DNA of 5,630 nt from Betaproteobacteria bacterium HGW-Betaproteobacteria-20 (GTDB lineage: Bacteria; Pseudomonadota; Gammaproteobacteria; Burkholderiales; Methylophilaceae): assembly GCA_002842195.1 (NCBI GenBank), contig PHCL01000154.1, forward strand, positions 1 to 5,630, given 5' to 3'. Under the pieces are notes generated by a model. That model saw only the letters and a list, made by a program, of their open reading frames with translations. It did no database searches and had not been told where the DNA came from. The stretch's first letter is position 1, and each line of letters starts with the position of its first letter. The position numbers and the translations under genes are program-made. Shown in pieces: positions 1-5,630 of this stretch.

Positions 1-540
1 ACGATGGCTTATGCCATTGGTCACATTTCAGGTTGTCACCTTAACCCGGCAGTTTCAATTGGCCTGGTAGCTGGCGGCCGTTTTAAAGCCAGTGAATTGC
101 CGCACTATATTATTGCGCAAGTATTAGGCGCAATTTTAGCCGCTTTACTTATTCGCACCATTGCAAGCGGCGCAGAAGGCTATGCAGGCGGCTTAGCTTC
201 TAACGGCTTTGGCGAACATTCACCGCATGGTTACAGCATGATGGCAGCGTTAACGATTGAAATCGCCATGACTGCCATGTTCCTGTTCATCATTATGGGT
301 GCAACAGATAAACGCGCACCTGCAGGTTTGGCGCCGCTTGCCATTGGTTTCACACTTACGCTTATTCACATGATTAGCATTCCAGTCACTAACACGTCAG
401 TAAACCCGGCACGTAGCACCGGCCCGGCTTTACTTGAAGGCGGTATCGCATTAGACCAACTTTGGCTGTTCTGGCTGGCGCCTATTATTGGCGCAGTGAT
501 TGGCGCCGTGGTGTATAACTTTGTAAGTAAAGAAGATTAG
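1..540 (+). CDS. aqpZ: Aquaporin Z, 5'-truncated by the window edge
   Basis: This is the C-terminal 179 or so residues of a water channel of the MIP family, an inner-membrane protein that lets water cross passively as a homotetramer. The reading frame is open from base 1. The ATG at 4 is internal, because its context ([11 protein letters not shown]) matches the TMAFAVGHISG stretch about 50 residues into E. coli AqpZ (from memory). Counting that Met as 1, the first NPA box is residues 14-16 and the second is 134-136. His122, Thr131 and Arg137 correspond to the AqpZ selectivity-filter residues His174, Thr183 and Arg189, which supports a water channel rather than a glycerol facilitator. The fourth filter residue (Phe43) lies upstream of the window. 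The [13 protein letters not shown] loop and ATDKRAPAG segment are typical of AqpZ. About four membrane helices remain. A terminator lies about 100 bp downstream, so the gene ends its own transcript. Confidence 0.95.
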   Translation, partial: TMAYAIGHISGCHLNPAVSIGLVAGGRFKASELPHYIIAQVLGAILAALLIRTIASGAEGYAGGLASNGFGEHSPHGYSMMAALTIEIAMTAMFLFIIMGATDKRAPAGLAPLAIGFTLTLIHMISIPVTNTSVNPARSTGPALLEGGIALDQLWLFWLAPIIGAVIGAVVYNFVSKED

Positions 541-643
541 TTGCTCTTGCTATCGCAGGCCCGCCCCGCAATCGCCTAGAGGAATACTGTTTGGTAACAA
601 AACCAGATACTGAAATACAGTTCTGCATAACAGTCATATAAAT

Positions 644-669
644 ATGCCCGCATCATGCGGGCATTTTTA
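644..669 (+). terminator. Rho-independent terminator after aqpZ
   Basis: A perfect 9-bp stem (ATGCCCGCA at 644-652, TGCGGGCAT at 656-664) closes a 3-nt TCA loop and runs directly into a T tract at 664-668. This is a textbook intrinsic terminator on the + strand, 103 bp after the aqpZ stop. It ends the aqpZ transcript and insulates the next gene. It also explains why the ATG at 655, inside the terminator's second arm, is not a sensible start for rsuA. Confidence 0.85.
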
Positions 670-678
670 TTTGTGCTT

Positions 679-684
679 TATAAT
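679..684 (+). promoter_or_regulatory. Candidate -10 box for rsuA (leaderless transcript)
   Basis: A perfect TATAAT lies just after the terminator. With the usual 6-7 nt from the -10 box to the start site, transcription would begin at or within a base or two of the ATG at 691, giving a leaderless mRNA. No good -35 match exists at the expected distance (655-662, within the terminator arm), and there is no correctly placed extended -10 TGn. The promoter is therefore plausible rather than proven. Confidence 0.45.
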
Positions 685-690
685 GCCCAC

Positions 691-1359
691 ATGACTAAAA
701 AAATAAATACGAAACTGAACCTGGAACGCATTCTCAGCAACCAGGGTTTTGGCACACGCAAGCAATGCCGATTGATGATTGTCAATGAAGAAATTACTGT
801 TAATGGCGTTATGTGCAACGACCCAGATGCAAAATTTAACCTTGAAAACTTGCAATACACGGTACGCGGCGAAACGTGGGATTACCGTGAAAAGTCATAT
901 TTAATGCTGCACAAACCCGGCAATTACGAATGCTCACACAAAACCCAGCACCATCCGACTATTTATAGCCTGTTGCCGCATCCACTGGTGGTGCGCGACG
1001 TGCAATGCATAGGCCGCCTGGACGAAGACACCACAGGCTTGATACTGATTTCAGACGACGGCCAATTTATTCATCGCATGAGTTCGCCCAAACACCGGGT
1101 ACCAAAAATCTACGAAGTTACCTGCAAACACCCCATGAGCGATGAGCAAATTGCACACATCCTCAAAGGCGTGCAATTAATAGACGAAGATGCGCCAATT
1201 GCCGCACTAGCATGCACGCGTATCAATGAACACGTGATTCACATGACGCTGGCGGAAGGAAAATATCATCAGGTAAAACGCATGGTCGCGGCCATCAGCA
1301 ACCGCGTGGAAGGCTTAAAACGCATTCAAATCGGCGAATTAACGAATGGCGCTGGTTGA
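691..1359 (+). CDS. rsuA: 16S rRNA pseudouridine synthase RsuA-type, C-terminal tail lost by frameshift
   Basis: This is a pseudouridine synthase of the RsuA/RluB/E/F family, which by its closest resemblance would isomerise a uridine of 16S rRNA (U516 in E. coli). The protein has 222 residues from the ATG at 691. An S4 RNA-binding domain spans about residues 9-55 (LERILSNQGFGTRKQCRLMI). The catalytic domain follows, with GRLDEDTTGL carrying the presumed catalytic Asp111, and with SSPKHRVPKIYEV and EGKYHQVKRM. The ATG at 655 in the same frame is rejected because it lies inside the terminator hairpin. No Shine-Dalgarno precedes 691. The frame stops soon after RIQIGELT. The normal family ending (GEWR-L-...) is absent here but is encoded in the frame shifted by two bases at 1347-1397. 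The fold core and active site are intact, so the enzyme may still work. An RluB/E/F-like specificity cannot be excluded. Confidence 0.88.
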   Translation: MTKKINTKLNLERILSNQGFGTRKQCRLMIVNEEITVNGVMCNDPDAKFNLENLQYTVRGETWDYREKSYLMLHKPGNYECSHKTQHHPTIYSLLPHPLVVRDVQCIGRLDEDTTGLILISDDGQFIHRMSSPKHRVPKIYEVTCKHPMSDEQIAHILKGVQLIDEDAPIAALACTRINEHVIHMTLAEGKYHQVKRMVAAISNRVEGLKRIQIGELTNGAG

Positions 1360-1397
1360 GCGACGCAGACATGAAAAATTTAAGGCGTAGTGAATGA
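1347..1397 (+). pseudogene. Out-of-frame remnant of the RsuA C-terminal tail
   Basis: Read from 1347, this stretch encodes WRWLSDADMKNLRRSE and then a TGA at 1395-1397. It matches the end of RsuA-family proteins, where the IGxLT strand is followed by a short linker, then G-E-W/Y-R-x-L and an acidic helix. The linker of roughly eight residues is missing between Thr (codon 1342-1344) and this Trp. A deletion of about 25 nt (any length of 3n+1 fits) would explain both the missing linker and the frame change. The remnant's TGA overlaps the blc start as ATGA, a typical stop-start coupling, which supports this having been the ancestral end of the gene. An assembly error in this spot is the main alternative. 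Confidence 0.7.
1382..1385 (+). promoter_or_regulatory. Shine-Dalgarno of blc
   Basis: AAGG lies 8 nt before the ATG at 1394 and supports that start. It sits inside the old rsuA tail, as expected for two genes once translated in tandem. Confidence 0.6.
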
Positions 1398-1969
1398 AAA
1401 CATTCCGCATATCAGTGTTGTTTTTCCCACTTTTATTCACCGCTTGCATGGGCGTTCCAGATAATGTAAAAGTGGTCGAAAGCCTTGATGCGAGCCAATA
1501 TCTGGGGACCTGGTATGAAATCGCCCGACTTGAGCAGTCGTTCGAAAAAGGACTGACTCAAATCACTGCTACCTACAGCAGGAATGAGGATGGCAGTATT
1601 AAGGTACTGAATCGTGGCTTTAACCCCAAAACCAACACCTGGAAAGTAGCTGAAGGTAAAGCTTATTTTGTTGACCCTCCCAATGCAGACAAAACCAACA
1701 CCGGCAAGCTTAAAGTATCATTTTTTTGGCCATTTTATGGTGCTTACAACATCATTGAGCTAGATAAATCTTATTACAATTATGTAATGATTTGCGGACC
1801 TGACAAATCGTATTTATGGATACTTTCACGCACACCGCAACTCACCTATCCGATTAAACAACACTTGATTACACAGGCCAAAGAACTTGGCTTTGATACC
1901 GATAAATTGATTCATGTAGAACAGCAAGGTGAAGTGATTGAATATAAAGCTGGGCCGCATGTCAATTAG
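1394..1969 (+). CDS. blc: Outer-membrane lipoprotein lipocalin, Blc type
   Basis: This is a bacterial lipocalin of 191 residues. The N terminus has a short basic start (MKTFR), a hydrophobic core and a lipobox-like LFTAC, giving lipidation at Cys18. The residue after Cys18 is Met, not Asp, which favours sorting to the outer membrane. The lipocalin signature GTWYEIARL starts at Gly38. YVMICGPDKSYLWILSRTP, further on, is the strongly conserved second Blc block. The family is an eight-stranded barrel that binds fatty acids or lysophospholipids and is linked to envelope repair and stress; the ligand here is not known. The lipobox has Phe at -3 where Leu is more usual. The gene follows rsuA by 34 nt in the present frame and may be co-transcribed with it. 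No separate promoter is evident. A 16-bp palindrome covers its stop codon. Confidence 0.92.
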   Translation: MKTFRISVLFFPLLFTACMGVPDNVKVVESLDASQYLGTWYEIARLEQSFEKGLTQITATYSRNEDGSIKVLNRGFNPKTNTWKVAEGKAYFVDPPNADKTNTGKLKVSFFWPFYGAYNIIELDKSYYNYVMICGPDKSYLWILSRTPQLTYPIKQHLITQAKELGFDTDKLIHVEQQGEVIEYKAGPHVN

Positions 1970-1979
1970 TCGACTAATT
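1964..1979. repeat. 16-bp perfect palindrome over the blc stop
   Basis: AATTAGTCGACTAATT is its own reverse complement and includes the TAG stop of blc (1967-1969). As RNA it could form only a 6-bp, AT-rich hairpin with a TCGA loop and no T run, so it is a poor terminator. It could be a protein-binding dyad or chance. I assign no function. Confidence 0.5.
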
Positions 1980-1998
1980 AGCTTGGCCACCAATTGCC

Positions 1999-2029
1999 AA
2001 AAACTAAAATTCCGCCACACCAATGGCGG
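1999..2029 (-). terminator. Probable terminator of ygiQ
   Basis: In the gap between convergent blc and ygiQ, CCGCCA (2012-2017) and TGGCGG (2024-2029) form a 6-bp GC-rich stem with a 6-nt loop. On the minus strand the stem is followed by AATTTTAGTTTTT, an interrupted U-rich tail, which is the correct order for ending ygiQ transcription. On the + strand the tail is not T-rich, so blc is less well served. The stem is short, hence moderate confidence. Confidence 0.5.
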
Positions 2030-2109
2030 TTGAGATATTGATATACCAACACCGAGAATAACTGGATTGTTAAGCATTTAGAACAAAGTACTAGCTTGCA
2101 AACATCAGG

Positions 2110-4278
2110 CTAAGAATACTTGCGTTTACCTTCAACTACCCGCCTAGGTCTAACAGTTCGTTCTAATTGCTCACCGCGCACTGTGGTGATAGGTTTGCTT
2201 GAGAGCGGCTGCCATGCAGGAATTAAATGCTGCTTACTGTTGCCGATTAAGTCTGCGCGGCCCATTTTTTGCAGAGCTTCGCGCAGCATTGGCCAGTTGT
2301 TTGGGTCGTGGTAACGAATAAACGCTTTGTGCAATTTGCGCACATTGCCAGCTTTTGGTATTGGCACATCGTCTGAATCTGCCGTGACTTTACGCAGTGG
2401 ATTTTTGCCGGAGTGATACATAGCGGTCGCCATCGCCATCGGCGTGGGCGTAAATGTTTGCACCTGATCCAGCTTAAAATCATATTTTTTGAGCCACAGC
2501 GCCAAATTCAGCATATCGTTATCGGTGGTTCCAGGGTGTGCGGCAATAAAGTATGGAATTAAATACTGTTTTTTACCTGCTTCGGCGCTGAACTTTTCAA
2601 ACATCACTTTGAATTCATCATATGCATCCATACCAGGTTTCATCATTTTACTGAGCACGTTTGCTTCACTATGTTCAGGCGCGATTTTCAGGTAGCCACC
2701 GACGTGATGTTGCACCAGTTCTTTCACGTATTCTGGTGATTTCACCGCAAGGTCGTAACGTAACCCGCTGCCGATTAAAATCTTCTTCACACCTTTAATC
2801 GCACGGGCTTTACGGTACAACTGAATGAGTGCGCTGTGATCGGTATTCAGATTTTCACAAATACCCGGATACACGCATGATAATTTTCGACAGGACTGCT
2901 CTATCTTCTCGCTTTTACAGGCAATACGGTACATATTGGCCGTTGGCCCGCCAAGGTCAGAAATTACACCCGTAAAACCATCCACTTTATCGCGGATTTC
3001 TTCGACCTCTTTTAATATACTCGCCTCACTGCGACTTTGAATAATGCGACCTTCATGCTCGGTAATGCTGCAAAATGTACAGCCGCCAAAGCAACCGCGC
3101 ATGATGTTTACGCTAAAGCGTATCATCTCCCATGCAGGAATTTTTGCGTTATTGTAAATAGGATGCGGCGCCCTCGCATAAGGCATGTCGTACACATAAT
3201 CCATCTCTTTGGTGGTAAGCGGAATAGGCGGCGGATTCAGCCATACTTCACGGTCGCCATGCCGTTGCACCAGCGCGCGTGCATTGCCAGGATTGGCTTC
3301 CAAATGCAACACGCGCGAGGCGTGCGCATACAGCACAGGATCTTGCAGTACTGCTTCATAATCAGGCAAGCGCACTACTTGTTTTGCTCTATCGGCTTTA
3401 GGTTTGCGAACTATTTCAATGGCTTTCGTACCTGCTGGCAATGCTGGCTTTATTAAAGTTAAGTCTGACTTGCCATCAGGCGTAGCACAACTGGCATCGG
3501 CCTTGCCCCCTGCTTTTGAATACAAGCCCATTTCGTATGGATCTGTCACCTTATCGACAGTGCCAGGACGGTCTAACTTGGTGCTCTCAATTTCACTCCA
3601 GCCATCTGGAATTTTCTTACGCAAAAAAGCGGTACCGCGAATATCTTGAATTTCGCTGACTTTTTCACCTTTGGCGATGCGATGACTCAGCTCAACCAAT
3701 GCACGCTCGGCGTTGCCGTACAGTAAAATATCGGCCTTAGAGTCCACCAAAATACTACGGCGAACTTTGTCGCTCCAGTAATCATAATGGGCAATGCGAC
3801 GCAAACTGGCTTCTATGCTGCCGATAACCAAAGGTACATCTGAATATGCTTCGCGGCAGCGTTGTGAGTAAACCAGCACGGCACGATCAGGACGTTTATT
3901 GGGGGCTGCATCTGGTGTATAAGCATCATCGCTACGGATTTTGCGGTCAGCCGTATAACGATTGACCATGCTATCCATATTGCCAGCAGTGACGCCAAAG
4001 TATAAATTTGGCTTGCCTAGCGCTTTAAAAGCGCTGGCGTTCTGCCAGTCCGGTTGGGCGATAATACCAACGCGAAAACCCTGCGCTTCAAGCAAACGCC
4101 CTACTAACGCCATGCCAAAGCTAGGATGGTCAATATAACAATCACCGGTAATTAGAATAATGTCGCAACTATCCCAACCAAGCTCGTCCATTTCGGCGCG
4201 CGTCATCGGTAGCATTTTGGCCGTGCCAAACCGCTTCGCCCAATAAGGGCGATAGGTATGGATAGGCTTAGCCAGCAT
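2110..4278 (-). CDS. ygiQ: YgiQ family (UPF0313) radical SAM protein
   Basis: The protein has 722 residues from the ATG at 4278. It is close to E. coli YgiQ in order and length (about 739, from memory); the family's reaction is not established. The N-terminal UPF0313 region has [38 protein letters not shown] and [22 protein letters not shown]. The radical SAM core carries CxxxCxxC at Cys396, Cys400 and Cys403 ([16 protein letters not shown]), which would bind a 4Fe-4S cluster and S-adenosylmethionine. A further Cys set at 454, 463, 468 and 474 (CX8CX4CX5C) has the same spacing as in E. coli YgiQ. The C-terminal part holds [25 protein letters not shown] and [15 protein letters not shown], then a basic tail. 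A TTG at 4296 would add six residues. I prefer the ATG because relatives start near this point before [10 protein letters not shown]. Neither start has a clear Shine-Dalgarno. The residue after VIG in [11 protein letters not shown] is Ser where Gly is usual. Confidence 0.93.
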   Translation of the reverse strand: MLAKPIHTYRPYWAKRFGTAKMLPMTRAEMDELGWDSCDIILITGDCYIDHPSFGMALVGRLLEAQGFRVGIIAQPDWQNASAFKALGKPNLYFGVTAGNMDSMVNRYTADRKIRSDDAYTPDAAPNKRPDRAVLVYSQRCREAYSDVPLVIGSIEASLRRIAHYDYWSDKVRRSILVDSKADILLYGNAERALVELSHRIAKGEKVSEIQDIRGTAFLRKKIPDGWSEIESTKLDRPGTVDKVTDPYEMGLYSKAGGKADASCATPDGKSDLTLIKPALPAGTKAIEIVRKPKADRAKQVVRLPDYEAVLQDPVLYAHASRVLHLEANPGNARALVQRHGDREVWLNPPPIPLTTKEMDYVYDMPYARAPHPIYNNAKIPAWEMIRFSVNIMRGCFGGCTFCSITEHEGRIIQSRSEASILKEVEEIRDKVDGFTGVISDLGGPTANMYRIACKSEKIEQSCRKLSCVYPGICENLNTDHSALIQLYRKARAIKGVKKILIGSGLRYDLAVKSPEYVKELVQHHVGGYLKIAPEHSEANVLSKMMKPGMDAYDEFKVMFEKFSAEAGKKQYLIPYFIAAHPGTTDNDMLNLALWLKKYDFKLDQVQTFTPTPMAMATAMYHSGKNPLRKVTADSDDVPIPKAGNVRKLHKAFIRYHDPNNWPMLREALQKMGRADLIGNSKQHLIPAWQPLSSKPITTVRGEQLERTVRPRRVVEGKRKYS

Positions 4279-4404
4279 GGTGGTGTATTGTTCCAAGGTG
4301 TTTATTACTAAGATTAAAGTTTGCGCATTTTACGCGCTAATGGCCTGATTAAAAAGCTTTTTTTACATAAATAGTTACTTTATAAACCCTACTTGTAATA
4401 GTGC

Positions 4405-4755
4405 TTATAATAAATCCACACCAAATTGTTTGACTGTTAAGGCGAATATCAAAAAAACTATCATGGTAAATAGCACACAACTGATTAAGGTAAACACAAA
4501 GCCTATTTTTGGCAGCAAATACGGAAAAAGTAAAAACATAGGCAAGGTTGGCAGCACATACCAAAATGTATAATACGCATGATTCGCAATCTTACTGGCT
4601 GGTTGATGCTCTACATAGAGCCAAATCAAAGTGAGTACCGTGACCATAGGCAACGCGGCAATCAGCCCACCAAGCTTGTCACTACGTTTTGCAAACTCAG
4701 AAACCAGCACCACTACGCCTGCAGTAATTAAATATTTCATTATAATATATTGCAT
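4405..4755 (-). CDS. DUF3147-like small inner-membrane protein
   Basis: This is a 116-residue hydrophobic protein with about four predicted membrane helices (near residues 6-20, 29-48, 62-82 and 85-107). The pattern SDKLGGLIAALPMVTVLTLIW, then the YTFWYVLPTLPMFLLFP stretch and a final KQFGVDLL, resembles the DUF3147 family as I remember it. No biochemical role is established. The start at 4755 is chosen because AAAGG lies 7 nt upstream of it; the in-frame ATG at 4740 (Met6) has no such site. The gene lies upstream of ygiQ on the same strand with 126 bp between them and no convincing terminator, so the two could share a transcript. It is divergent from aat. Confidence 0.8.
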   Translation of the reverse strand: MQYIIMKYLITAGVVVLVSEFAKRSDKLGGLIAALPMVTVLTLIWLYVEHQPASKIANHAYYTFWYVLPTLPMFLLFPYLLPKIGFVFTLISCVLFTMIVFLIFALTVKQFGVDLL

Positions 4756-4762
4756 TTTTTTG

Positions 4763-4767
4763 CCTTT
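4763..4767 (-). promoter_or_regulatory. Shine-Dalgarno of the DUF3147-like gene
   Basis: On the minus strand AAAGG is followed by 7 nt (CAAAAAA) and then ATG. This decides the start at 4755 over the internal ATG at 4740. Confidence 0.65.
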
Positions 4768-4772
4768 CGCTC

Positions 4773-4778
4773 AGTATA
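4773..4778 (-). promoter_or_regulatory. Possible -10 box for the DUF3147-like gene
   Basis: TATACT on the minus strand matches the -10 consensus at five of six positions and lies 17 nt upstream of the start codon, next to the Shine-Dalgarno. No recognisable -35 is present at 16-18 bp. The place where it would be falls in the inverted repeat at 4791-4818, so a factor binding there could act on this promoter. This is weak evidence on its own. Confidence 0.3.
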
Positions 4779-4790
4779 TTAAGTGGTTAC

Positions 4791-4818
4791 ACTGAATTAT
4801 TTAACGAGATAATTCAGT
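4791..4818. repeat. 10-bp perfect inverted repeat between divergent genes (candidate operator)
   Basis: ACTGAATTAT (4791-4800) and ATAATTCAGT (4809-4818) are perfect reverse complements separated by 8 nt. Outer arms AAGTG (4781-4785) and CACTT (4819-4823) extend the symmetry, with a 5-nt offset on the left. The stem is AT-rich and has no clean T run after it on either strand, so it does not look like a terminator. Its position between divergent starts at 4755 and 4852 fits a regulator binding site acting on one or both genes. No regulator is encoded nearby and I do not recognise the motif. Confidence 0.55.
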
Positions 4819-4851
4819 CACTTTTATGAGTATAACCAAATACGCAATTTT

Positions 4852-5556
4852 ATGAGCCAGGCTTACTATCAATTACCTAATGGCCGAGTCGCAAGTATTG
4901 ATGATGGCTGCGATTTTCCGCCACTATCGCAGGCGCTTGCAGAACCCAACGGCTTAATCGCGATTGGTGGCGATTTATCACCTGCACAGCTATTAAGTGC
5001 TTACAGTCGAGGTATATTTCCCTGGTTTAGTAATGGCGAGCCTATTTTGTGGTGGAGTCCGGATCCACGCATGGTGTTGTTTCCTGATGAACTAAAAATA
5101 TCAAACTCACTCAAAAAAATATTGAAAAGCAAGCCGTTTGACATACGTTTTAACACGGCTTTTCATGAAGTGATTACCGCTTGCAGTGCCACACCGCGTG
5201 AAGGTCAGGCAGGCACTTGGATTACTGAAGAAATTATTAATGGTTACTGCGCTATGTACGATGCCGGATATGCCATCAGTGCCGAATGCTGGCTGGATAA
5301 CAAACTGGTTGGTGGATGCTATGGCGTTAAAATAGGCAATATGTTTTATGGCGAAAGCATGTTTCACCATGTGACAAACGCCTCAAAAGTTGCTTTCGTA
5401 AGCCTGGTTCAAAAACTCAAAGCAGAAGGCGTTGGCATGCTGGATTGCCAAATGAAAACGTCACATTTGGCCAGTTTTGGTGCGCGGGAAATTAGACGAG
5501 ATGATTTTATATATCGACTGTCCAAATTAACTGCTGTTAATTTAGCGGAGACTTAA
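4852..5556 (+). CDS. aat: Leucyl/phenylalanyl-tRNA--protein transferase
   Basis: This cytoplasmic enzyme moves Leu or Phe from charged tRNA to the N terminus of proteins that begin with Lys or Arg, marking them for ClpS/ClpAP (N-degron pathway). It has 234 residues, the length of E. coli Aat. Recognisable blocks are GLIAIGGDLSPAQLLSAYSRGIFPWFS (34-60), PILWWSPDPRMVL (64-76), GTWI (121-124), LVGGCYGVKIGNMFYGESMF (152-171) and MLDCQMKTSHLASFGAREI (196-214). Glu168 and Gln200 match E. coli Glu156 and Gln188, recalled as active-site residues. The segment MYDAGYAISAECW (135-147) differs from the LHxxGxAHSVExW usual in the family. The ATG at 4852 is the only start in frame after the stop at 4810. 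It has no Shine-Dalgarno; a weak TATAAC at 4831-4836 could give a very short leader. In many proteobacteria an arginyltransferase gene follows aat, but the window ends too soon to tell. Confidence 0.95.
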   Translation: MSQAYYQLPNGRVASIDDGCDFPPLSQALAEPNGLIAIGGDLSPAQLLSAYSRGIFPWFSNGEPILWWSPDPRMVLFPDELKISNSLKKILKSKPFDIRFNTAFHEVITACSATPREGQAGTWITEEIINGYCAMYDAGYAISAECWLDNKLVGGCYGVKIGNMFYGESMFHHVTNASKVAFVSLVQKLKAEGVGMLDCQMKTSHLASFGAREIRRDDFIYRLSKLTAVNLAET

Positions 5557-5607
5557 CATTTTGCCCTGCCATTCTTACATAGATAATAATCTTATAAAAT
5601 CAGCAGA

Positions 5608-5628
5608 ATTGCGGCTCTGGCCCGCAAT
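5608..5628. repeat. 7-bp inverted repeat at the window end
   Basis: ATTGCGG (5608-5614) and CCGCAAT (5622-5628) are perfect complements around a 7-nt loop, 52 bp after the aat stop. This is the right shape and place for a terminator of aat, but any T run would lie beyond the window. The frame starting at 5561 (TTG) is open to the edge across this hairpin and gives a short peptide I do not recognise, so an overlapping gene start is not excluded. Confidence 0.35.
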
Positions 5629-5630
5629 GT

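Noticed and set aside
655..690. In-frame upstream ATG that would lengthen RsuA by 12 residues
   Set aside because: It lies in the second arm of the aqpZ terminator, has no ribosome-binding site, and the added residues are not part of the S4 domain. The ATG at 691 fits the family start.
1826..2077. 83-codon open frame on the minus strand overlapping the end of blc
   Set aside because: Most of it is antisense to blc, the rest covers the terminator region, and no family resemblance is visible.
3037..3456. 139-codon open frame on the + strand
   Set aside because: It lies wholly antisense to ygiQ, whose protein match is clear across this region, and its product resembles nothing I recognise.
4349..4365. 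AAAAAGCTTTTTTT symmetry between ygiQ and the DUF3147-like gene
   Set aside because: The stem is almost entirely A-T with no GC core, so it is not a credible terminator and is probably base-composition bias.
4406..4411. TATAAT on the + strand
   Set aside because: It overlaps the stop of the minus-strand membrane gene, has no clear -35, and has no + strand gene within 400 bp.
5107..5370. 87-codon open frame on the minus strand
   Set aside because: It is antisense within aat and follows from that gene's codon pattern.
1..5630. A new defence, mobile or multi-gene system
   Set aside because: All genes belong to known housekeeping or envelope families with intact local order. There are no integrase, transposase, toxin-antitoxin or repeat-array signals.

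Overview
The window reads as an ordinary piece of chromosome from a Gram-negative proteobacterium. The evidence is an AqpZ-type aquaporin, a Blc-type outer-membrane lipocalin with a lipoprotein signal, a YgiQ-family radical SAM protein and an Aat aminoacyl-transferase, each resembling proteobacterial relatives. Moderate GC and the wording of YgiQ and Aat suggest a betaproteobacterium, perhaps a Methylophilaceae-like methylotroph. That placement is inference from memory and has low confidence. I see no phage, transposon, CRISPR, tRNA or rRNA signal.

Layout. On the + strand, positions 1-540 hold the 3' two thirds of aqpZ, whose start lies before the window. A clean Rho-independent terminator follows at 644-669. 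Just downstream, a perfect TATAAT box sits so close to the start of a 16S rRNA pseudouridine synthase (rsuA, 691-1359) that the message may be leaderless. rsuA is followed by the lipocalin gene blc (1394-1969). A convergent 140-bp gap separates blc from the minus-strand genes: ygiQ (2110-4278) and, upstream of it, a small four-helix membrane protein of the DUF3147 type (4405-4755). The DUF3147 gene is divergent from aat (4852-5556), and the 96-bp gap between them contains a 10-bp perfect inverted repeat. The last 74 bases hold a short inverted repeat and no recognisable gene.

The genes do not form one pathway. They cover water transport, ribosome modification, envelope maintenance, an uncharacterised radical SAM function, a small membrane protein and N-degron tagging of proteins. 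I found no convincing new multi-gene system.

The most informative observation is in rsuA. Its annotated frame ends early, and the family's usual C-terminal tail (WRWLSDADM...) is intact in another frame immediately after. The tail's stop overlaps the blc start as ATGA. This looks like a small frame-shifting deletion of about 25 nt that removed the tail linker and uncoupled rsuA from blc.
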